A stretch of 19,339 nt of DNA from DASPUH01 sp964518505. Lineage in GTDB: Bacteria > Chloroflexota > Limnocylindria > Limnocylindrales > CSP1-4. The position numbers were made by a program, and so were the translations under genes. The DNA lies in assembly GCA_964518505.1 (NCBI GenBank), contig CAZFGT010000046.1:1-19339 (forward strand), in the 5' to 3' direction. Positions 13,940-19,339 of this stretch are shown here, one piece after another; positions within the stretch are counted from its first letter, which is position 1, and each line of letters starts with the position of its first letter. Under the pieces are notes generated by a model. It saw nothing but the letters and a program-made list of their open reading frames with translations. It made no database searches and had not been told where the DNA came from.

Positions 13940-15034
13940 ATGCGTTCCCTCATCTCGCTGACCATCGCCAACGTGCGCAGCTTCGTGCGCGACCGGGCCG
14001 CCCTCTTCTGGACGATCCTTTTCCCGGTCATCTTCATCGTCCTCTTCGGGGTCATCTTCTCCGGCGGTGGCTCTGGCTACAACCTGGGCATCGCCGATCA
14101 GGACAACACGCCGACCTCACAGGGCCTGGTGGCCGCTTTCACCGCCGACGGGCCGCTCAAGCCGACGGCCGGGACGGCGGACGACCTGCTGGCGTCGATG
14201 AAGCTGGGCAAGGTGGATGCCGTCCTGGTCATCCCCAAGGGCTTCGAGGCGGCCTTCGGCGCGGGAGCCGGCTCGACCGCCCCACCGCTCCAGCTGCCGC
14301 TCTACGTGGATCCGTCCAATGCCTCGAGCGCGGCCGCGATCACCCAGGTGGCGAGCGCCATCGAGGCGGGCTTCGAGCAGCACCTGGACCACGTGCGGCC
14401 CGTGGCCGCCATCCAGACGACCGATGTACAGGGCGGCCAGCTGTCCGCCTCGGCCTTCTTCGTGCCCAGCATCCTGGCCATGGCGCTCATGCAGCTGGGC
14501 ATCTTCAGCGCCATCCCGCTGGTCGAGCAGCGCGAGAAGAAGATCCTGAAGCGCCTGAGCGCCACCCCGCTGCCGCGATGGGCGCTGGTGGGCAGCAACA
14601 TCGTCCTGCGGCTGATCATCGCCGCCGCCCAGACGATCATCATCCTGGCCGTCGGGTCGCAGCTGTTCCAGGTCCGGGTGACGGGCAACCCCCTGGTGAT
14701 CGCCGGCTTCATCGTCGTGGGCGCGATGGCCTTCACGGCCCTGGGCTACGTCATCGCCTCGTTCGCCCCGACCGAGGAGTCGGCCAACTTCATCGTCAGC
14801 GCCGTGCAGTTCCCGATGATGTTCCTGTCGGGCATCTTCTTCCCCCTCCAGGGCCTGCCCGACTGGCTGCACACGGTGGCCTCGTTCCTGCCCCTCACCT
14901 ACCTCGGGGATGCGCTGCGCCAGACGATGGTCGGCGGCGTCCCCTTCGCCACGCTCCAGTTCGACGCCCTCGTGCTGGGTGGCTGGCTCATCGTCTGCCT
15001 GCTGATCTCGGCCCGGTACTTCCGCTGGACCTAG
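13940..15034 (+). CDS. ABC-2 type transporter permease
   Basis: The 364-residue protein is the membrane partner of the preceding ATPase. It has the ABC-2 (PF12698-like) layout: one membrane helix (about 22-42), a large extracytoplasmic domain (about 43-172, starting with YNLGIADQDNTP), then five helices beginning FFVPSILAMALMQLGIF, with the typical LIEQREKK-like coupling segment (LVEQREKKILKRLSATPLPRW) and the SGIFFPLQGLPDWL motif before the last helices. It starts 3 bases after the ATPase stop, so the two form an operon. It ends 9 bases before the convergent DoxX-Rieske stop. The exported substrate is unknown. Confidence 0.93.
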   Translation: MRSLISLTIANVRSFVRDRAALFWTILFPVIFIVLFGVIFSGGGSGYNLGIADQDNTPTSQGLVAAFTADGPLKPTAGTADDLLASMKLGKVDAVLVIPKGFEAAFGAGAGSTAPPLQLPLYVDPSNASSAAAITQVASAIEAGFEQHLDHVRPVAAIQTTDVQGGQLSASAFFVPSILAMALMQLGIFSAIPLVEQREKKILKRLSATPLPRWALVGSNIVLRLIIAAAQTIIILAVGSQLFQVRVTGNPLVIAGFIVVGAMAFTALGYVIASFAPTEESANFIVSAVQFPMMFLSGIFFPLQGLPDWLHTVASFLPLTYLGDALRQTMVGGVPFATLQFDALVLGGWLIVCLLISARYFRWT

Positions 15035-15043
15035 CCCGGGCGG

Positions 15044-16114
15044 TCAGCCCGCCAGGGTGATGACGCCGGTCTGCGCGTCCACGTGGATCGGCACTTCCGG
15101 CAGGGGGATGTTGGTCGGTCCTGACAGGACCGCACCGTGGTTCCGCGGGTCGAAGGTCGCACCATGGCAGGGGCAGAAGAGGTCGCTGGAGCTGGGGTCG
15201 AACCCGACCGTGCAGCCCGCGTGGGTGCACACCGCGTCATAGGCCACCGCCGTCCCGTCGCTGAGCAGCACGACGACCGCCGGATCCCCCGCGAACTTGC
15301 TGGCCTGTGACGGCACCTGGAAGGCGATAGCGCCCTGCTGGCGCAAGGTCGCAAGCGTCCCGATGGCGCCCTTCGGCGTCGCCGCCGGGCCGGACCCGAG
15401 CGGGGTCGGCGTCGGGGTGGGCCCGGCCTGCAGCTCGGCCGTCAGGGAGGCGCGGCCGGGTTCGCCGAGCAGCCAGCCGAAGCCCCCGGTGAGGAGGGCG
15501 ACCCCGCCCAGCAGCGCCCCCTGGATGAAGCGCCGGCGCTCCGGATCCGCGTCCGGCTCTTCCATGCCCAGGCCGACCAGCCAGCGGCGGAGGCTCGCCC
15601 GGACGTTGTAGACGTCCCCGTCACCGACGAGCCCGAGGGTCAGCCACCCGGCGGCGTACGGCAGGTCGGGCCCCAGGTAGTAGGGGTGGATGGCGAAGGA
15701 CGCGGTCAGCCACAGCAGGACCGCGATGGCGAAGCCGCCCCACGCACTGGCCCGCGGCGCCAGGCCGGTCAGGGCGCCGAGCCCGACGGCGATCTCGGCC
15801 ATGGCCATGGCCAGGCCGATGGGACCCACGAGCGGCTCGGCGATGAGTGTGATCAGCGGCGCCAGCGGCGACGTGTGGGCGAAGCCCTGGAGTTGGGAGA
15901 GGAGGCTGGTCGGCGCCGCCGAGTCCAGGAAGGTCGAGTCGAAGAGCACCTTGTCCAGGCCGGCGTAGAGGAACGTCAGGCCAAGGAACACACGTAGCGG
16001 GAACATCGCCAGCCCGATGCGGCGGCTGGGGGCGGGGGCGCCGGCCCCTGGATACGTACGTGCGGGCCGCACCGTCCCCCGGCGCCGTTTGGGCATGTGC
16101 GCATCGTGGCGCAT
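15044..16114 (-). CDS. DoxX-like membrane domain fused to a Rieske [2Fe-2S] domain
   Basis: The 356-residue protein joins two redox modules. Counting from the alternative ATG at 16096, residues about 30-165 are a four-helix DoxX/DoxD-like membrane domain (FPLRVFLGLTFLYAGLDKV, AMAEIAVGLGALTG), a family that includes a thiosulfate:quinone oxidoreductase subunit. Then ERRRFIQGALLGGVALLTGG (186-205) looks like the Tat-type anchor of Rieske proteins, followed by a Pro/Thr linker. The Rieske domain (about 244-350) has CTHAGC (Cys290, His292) and CPCHG (Cys308, His311) for the cluster, with Cys295 and Cys310 for the disulfide. The start is uncertain: neither ATG has a Shine-Dalgarno, and CACGAT 6 bases before 16096 is only an imperfect -10. 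Its reaction is not known. Confidence 0.92.
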   Translation of the reverse strand: MRHDAHMPKRRRGTVRPARTYPGAGAPAPSRRIGLAMFPLRVFLGLTFLYAGLDKVLFDSTFLDSAAPTSLLSQLQGFAHTSPLAPLITLIAEPLVGPIGLAMAMAEIAVGLGALTGLAPRASAWGGFAIAVLLWLTASFAIHPYYLGPDLPYAAGWLTLGLVGDGDVYNVRASLRRWLVGLGMEEPDADPERRRFIQGALLGGVALLTGGFGWLLGEPGRASLTAELQAGPTPTPTPLGSGPAATPKGAIGTLATLRQQGAIAFQVPSQASKFAGDPAVVVLLSDGTAVAYDAVCTHAGCTVGFDPSSSDLFCPCHGATFDPRNHGAVLSGPTNIPLPEVPIHVDAQTGVITLAG

Positions 16115-16169
16115 CGGAGGTGGCGCCGTGGTAGCGGAACGGTCAAGGAGCCGTAACGAGGCCGTGGCC

Positions 16170-16175
16170 TACCAT
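16170..16175 (+). promoter_or_regulatory. Putative leaderless-type -10 element TACCAT before the DUF72 gene
   Basis: TACCAT is followed by 6 bases and the ATG at 16182, the same arrangement as before the DinB-like gene and msrA. Confidence 0.55.
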
Positions 16176-16181
16176 CCGACG

Positions 16182-16922
16182 ATGCGTGGCAGGTTGTGGG
16201 TCGGCACGAGCGGGTTCGCCTATGCGGATTGGGCGCCGCGCTTCTACCCGACCGGCCTGCGCGCCGACCAGCTCCTGCCGGCGTACGCGGCGCGCCTCCC
16301 GGCCGTGGAGCTGAACAACACCTTCTATGCCACACCGTCGGCCGAACGCGTGGCCGCCTGGGGAGCCGCTGTGCCCGAGGACTTCCGCTTCAGCGTGAAG
16401 GCCCAGCGCGGCGGCTCCATGTTCGCCCTGACGCGGGAACCGGAGGAGCCGCTGGCCCGCCTCCTGGCCGCGTACCGGGGGTTCGGCACGCGGCTCGGAA
16501 CGGTCCTCTTCCGCGTCCCGGCCCCGTTGCGGCGCGACGGCGCGGCCCTGGAACGGCTGCTCGCCGCGTGGCCGCGCGACGTGCCCCTCACGATGGAGTT
16601 CCAGGACGAGTCGTGGCACGTCGACGAGGTGTACGAGCGGCTCCGCGCCGTGGGGGCCGCCCTGTGCATCACCGAGCTGCCGCCGCCGGCCGACAGCCCC
16701 GAAGCCGATCCACCGATCGTGCGGCTGACCGGCTCGTTCCTGTACCTGCGGCTCCGTCGCGAGGACTACACGCCGGCCGAACTCACCGCCTGGGCCGACC
16801 GCCTGGACCCGTTCGTGGCCGACGGGCGCGACGTGTTCGTCTTCTTCAGGCACGATCCCGTGGGCAGGGGCGGCGAGCTGGCCCTGGCCTTCCGGGCGCT
16901 GCTGGATCCTGGATCCCGGTAG
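16182..16922 (+). CDS. DUF72 (YecE-like) TIM-barrel protein
   Basis: The 246-residue protein matches DUF72: WVGTSGFAYADWAPRFYPTGL at the N-terminus (residues 6-26), AVELNNTFYATPS (41-53), FRFSVKAQRG, LGTVLFRVPAP, the MEFQDESWH strand, and the late YLRLRR / DVFVFFRHDP segment. The family adopts a TIM-barrel-like fold and its biochemical role is not established. The ATG at 16182 is chosen because TACCAT lies 6 bases before it and the family normally begins with this 'GTSGF' strand. It is divergent from DoxX-Rieske (67-base gap) and ends 4 bases before the convergent ALDH-like stop. Confidence 0.92.
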   Translation: MRGRLWVGTSGFAYADWAPRFYPTGLRADQLLPAYAARLPAVELNNTFYATPSAERVAAWGAAVPEDFRFSVKAQRGGSMFALTREPEEPLARLLAAYRGFGTRLGTVLFRVPAPLRRDGAALERLLAAWPRDVPLTMEFQDESWHVDEVYERLRAVGAALCITELPPPADSPEADPPIVRLTGSFLYLRLRREDYTPAELTAWADRLDPFVADGRDVFVFFRHDPVGRGGELALAFRALLDPGSR

Positions 16923-16926
16923 AGGC

Positions 16927-17850
16927 CTACATCCCCACCGGGTGCCAGACCGTCTTGAGCTCCAGGAAGGCCATGATCCACTCCGGTCGTTGGGCGGCCC
17001 GATCGTCGAGCCAGTCGAACCGTTCGGCCTGACCACGCGGCGCACGAGCCACGCGCTTGACGTTCTCCATGGCGCTGGCCTCCACGGTCGCCAGGTCCTC
17101 CGGCGCGACACCCCACGTGTCGATGGCATTGACGTCCATGTGGCCGGCCAGGACGGGCACGAGCTCGCGCCGCCAGCCGGTCAGGATGTTGACCACGCCA
17201 CCCGGCACGTCGCTCGTGGCCAGGACCTCGCCGAGCGTCACGGCCGGGAGCGGCCGCGACTCGGAGGCCAGCACCACCGCGCTGTTGCCGGCCACGAGCA
17301 CGGGGGCCAGGCGCGACACGAGCCCCAGCAGGGACGATGACTCGGGGGCCACGACGCCGACCACGCCGGTCGCCTCGGGGATCGTGAAGTCGAAGTACGG
17401 CGCGGCGACAGGGTTGGTCGTGCCAAGGACCTGGGCGATCTTGTCGGCCCAGCCGGCGTACCACACCCAGCGGTCGATCGACCGGTCGACCTGCTCGCGC
17501 GCGGCCTGGGCAGCCAGGCCTTCAGCCGCCGCCACCTCCGCCTCGAATTGGTCGCGACGTCCCTCGAGCAGCTCGGCGACGCGGTAGAGGACCTGGCCAC
17601 GCAGCATGGCCGTCGCGGCGTCCCAGCCGGCGAAGGCGCCCCGGGCCGCGCGAACGGCGTCGCGCAGGTCCTTCCTGGAGGCCCGGACGGCGTTGGCGAG
17701 CGGCGTGCCGTCCGGCGTGCGCACCACGTACGAGCGGCCCGATTCCGAGCGGGGGAAGGCGCCGCCCAGGTAGAGCTTGTAGGTCTTGCGGACGTCCAGG
17801 CGGGCGGCCTCGGCCGGCGGGTCGGTCGCGGGCACCTTCGGCCGCGGCAT
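16927..17850 (-). CDS. Truncated, catalytically inactive aldehyde dehydrogenase homologue
   Basis: This 307-residue protein aligns by eye with the N-terminal, NAD-binding part of aldehyde dehydrogenases (DRWVWYAGWADKIAQVLG, GVVGVVAPESS, APVLVAGNSAVVLAS, PGGVVNILTG). It lacks the catalytic half altogether: no ELGGK glutamate and no cysteine nucleophile motif. The cofactor motifs are eroded too: IPWNFP is replaced by VAPESS, and the Lys of VVLKPA is missing in VVLASES. It ends in FLELKTVWHPVGM. The frame is intact and the ATG overlaps the stop of the full ALDH gene (TGATG), so it is expressed with it, not decaying. A structural or regulatory subunit role, like the second domain of fused ALDH16 proteins, is inferred. 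Confidence 0.85.
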   Translation of the reverse strand: MPRPKVPATDPPAEAARLDVRKTYKLYLGGAFPRSESGRSYVVRTPDGTPLANAVRASRKDLRDAVRAARGAFAGWDAATAMLRGQVLYRVAELLEGRRDQFEAEVAAAEGLAAQAAREQVDRSIDRWVWYAGWADKIAQVLGTTNPVAAPYFDFTIPEATGVVGVVAPESSSLLGLVSRLAPVLVAGNSAVVLASESRPLPAVTLGEVLATSDVPGGVVNILTGWRRELVPVLAGHMDVNAIDTWGVAPEDLATVEASAMENVKRVARAPRGQAERFDWLDDRAAQRPEWIMAFLELKTVWHPVGM

Positions 17851-19339
17851 CAGCGGTCCTCCAGCCGGACGTAGGCCAGCAGGCCGGCCAGCCCGCCCTC
17901 GCGCCCGAAGCCCGACTCCTTGTAGCCGCCGAACGGGCTGGTGGGGTCGAAACGGTTGAAGGTGTTGGCCCACACGACGCCGGCCCGCAGGCGCTTGGTC
18001 ATGGCCAGGATGCGGCTGCCCTTCTCCGTCCACACGCCGGCCGACAGGCCATAGGCGGTGTTGTTGGCCTTCTCGATGGCCTCTTCGGGCGTGCGGAACG
18101 TGAGCGTCGAGAGGACCGGCCCGAAGATCTCCTCCTGGGCGATGCGGCTGCTCTGGGCCACGTTGGTGAAGAGGCTCGGGCGCACGAAGTAGCCCCGGGC
18201 CGGCAGGTCGCACGGCGGCTGGTACAGGTCGGCGCCCTCGGCCACGCCCGCCGCGACCAGCTCCTGGATGCGCGCCAGCTGGGCCGCGTTGTTGATGGCC
18301 CCGATGTCGGTGTTCTTGTCGAGCGGATCGCCCACCCGGAGCGTGCCCAGGCGGTCCTTCAGCTTCTCGATGAGCAGCTCGGCGATCGACTCCTGGACGA
18401 GCAGCCGGCTCCCGGCGCAGCAGACCTCACCCTGGTTGAAGAAGATGCCGTTGACGATGCCTTCCACGGCCTGGTCGAGCGGCGCGTCGTCGAAGACGAT
18501 GTTGGCGGCCTTGCCGCCGAGCTCCAGGGTGAGCGCCTTGCCCGAGCCGGCGATGGCCCGCCCGATCTCCTTGCCCACTGCGGTGGAGCCCGTGAACGCG
18601 ACCTTGTCGACATCCGGGTGCGTGACCAGGGCCATGCCGATCTCGCCTGGTCCCGTGACGATGTTCACGGTGCCTGGCGGAAGGTCCGCCTGGCGGCAGA
18701 CGTCGGCGAAGAGCAGCGCCGTCAGCGGCGTCGAGCTGGCCGGCTTGAGCACGACCGTGTTGCCGGCCGCGAGCGCCGGGGCGATCTTCCAGGCCAGCAT
18801 CAGGAGCGGGAAGTTCCAGGGGATGACCTGGGCGGCCACGCCGAGCGGATGCGCCGTGCGGCCCGGGAAGGCGTAGTCCAGCTTGTCGGCCCAGCCAGCG
18901 TAGTACCAGAAGTGGGCCGCCACGAGCGGGATGTCAACGTCCCGCGACTCCTTGATGGGCTTGCCCGAGTCGATGGTCTCGAGCACCGCGAACTCGCGGC
19001 TCCGCTCCTGGAGGATGCGGGCGATGCGGAAGAGGTACTTCGCACGCTCTCGCGGGGGCAATTGGCCCCATGTCCGCCGCTGCGCGCGCCGCGCCGCCGC
19101 CACGGCGGTGTCCACGTCCTCGGCGTTGGCCCGGGCGATCTCCGCCAGCGGCTCCTCTGTCGCCGGGTTCAGGTCCGTGAACCACTGGCCGCTCCTTGGC
19201 GCGACCTCCCGACCGCCGATGAAGAGGCCATAGCGCGCCTGCAGCTGCACGACGTCACGAGACTCTGGGGCGGGCGCGTACTCCCAGGCGACGGGCAGGC
19301 CCGCCGGGGCCGTGGTCCTTGCGGTGGGCGTGGCGGTGG
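17850..19339 (-). CDS. NAD(P)-dependent aldehyde dehydrogenase (partial, 5' end beyond window)
   Basis: The enzyme oxidises an aldehyde to an acid in the cytoplasm; the substrate is not evident. Counting from the internal GTG at 19250, it shows IPWNFP (143-148), VLKPAS with Lys169, FTGST (219-223), catalytic Glu243 in LELGGK, and catalytic Cys277 in NQGEVCCAGSR, then EEIFGPVLS and SPFGGYKESGFGREGG. The frame stays open upstream of 19250 to the window edge and encodes WEYAPAPESRDVVQLQARYGLF. That N-terminal pattern is one I recall for this ALDH group, so the true start is probably outside the window. The stop overlaps the ATG of the inactive homologue by one base (TGATG). Confidence 0.95.
   Translation of the reverse strand, partial: TATPTARTTAPAGLPVAWEYAPAPESRDVVQLQARYGLFIGGREVAPRSGQWFTDLNPATEEPLAEIARANAEDVDTAVAAARRAQRRTWGQLPPRERAKYLFRIARILQERSREFAVLETIDSGKPIKESRDVDIPLVAAHFWYYAGWADKLDYAFPGRTAHPLGVAAQVIPWNFPLLMLAWKIAPALAAGNTVVLKPASSTPLTALLFADVCRQADLPPGTVNIVTGPGEIGMALVTHPDVDKVAFTGSTAVGKEIGRAIAGSGKALTLELGGKAANIVFDDAPLDQAVEGIVNGIFFNQGEVCCAGSRLLVQESIAELLIEKLKDRLGTLRVGDPLDKNTDIGAINNAAQLARIQELVAAGVAEGADLYQPPCDLPARGYFVRPSLFTNVAQSSRIAQEEIFGPVLSTLTFRTPEEAIEKANNTAYGLSAGVWTEKGSRILAMTKRLRAGVVWANTFNRFDPTSPFGGYKESGFGREGGLAGLLAYVRLEDR

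Noticed and set aside
16927..17850. Decaying pseudogene of aldehyde dehydrogenase
   Set aside because: The frame is intact, coupled to its neighbour and ends in a coherent C-terminus, which fits a retained inactive subunit better than decay.
1..19339. Mobile element, prophage, CRISPR array or tRNA
   Set aside because: No transposase, integrase, phage gene, terminal repeats, regular spacer repeats or tRNA-like cloverleaf was seen; base composition looks even across the window.

Overview
This is a GC-rich, very compact stretch of bacterial chromosome, apparently from an aerobic free-living organism. The gene styles fit Chloroflexota best (Limnocylindria-like lineages), with Actinobacteriota as the alternative: a DoxX-Rieske fusion, a CopC-CopD fusion beside a membrane cytochrome c, F420/FMN-type PPOX proteins, and many apparently leaderless genes. 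No rRNA, tRNA, CRISPR array, insertion sequence or phage gene was seen. The taxonomic call is an inference from gene content, not from a marker gene.

Layout. 1-447 (+) is the 3' end of a membrane glycosyltransferase-like gene. 452-889 (-) is a PPOX-fold flavin/F420 protein, and 990-1700 (+) a HicB-like/DinB-like fusion. 1675-2340 (-) is msrA and 2399-3514 (-) citrate synthase. 3626-6118 (+) is a CopA-type copper ATPase with a C-terminal YHS domain and a palindromic operator over its start codon. 6088-7134 (-) is a nickel/cobalt permease and 7260-7910 (-) a putative lipoprotein. 7919-12259 (+) is a five-gene copper/redox operon: a 4-TM protein, a secreted protein predicted to start with His after cleavage, a CopC-CopD fusion, a membrane cytochrome c and a small anchored protein. 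12270-12878 (-) is a nicotinamidase. 12947-15034 (+) is an ABC ATPase and permease pair. 15044-16114 (-) is the DoxX-Rieske fusion and 16182-16922 (+) a DUF72 protein. 16927-17850 and 17850-19339 (-) are a catalytically dead aldehyde dehydrogenase homologue coupled to a full one that runs off the right edge.

How it works together. The clearest theme is copper and electron transfer. CopA would export or deliver Cu(I), CopC-CopD would bind and move extracytoplasmic copper, and the two flanking proteins of unknown function plus the cytochrome c could serve copper loading or redox at the outer face of the membrane. The DoxX-Rieske protein is another membrane redox component. MsrA and citrate synthase are housekeeping.

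A second theme is gene expression. Seven genes have a TANNNT hexamer (usually TACCAT) only 6-8 bases upstream of their start codon, which is the arrangement expected for leaderless mRNAs; copA has a close variant. The two genes with clear Shine-Dalgarno sites lack that arrangement. Convergent genes abut or overlap, leaving no room for ordinary terminators. No gene-free stretch exceeds about 125 bases.
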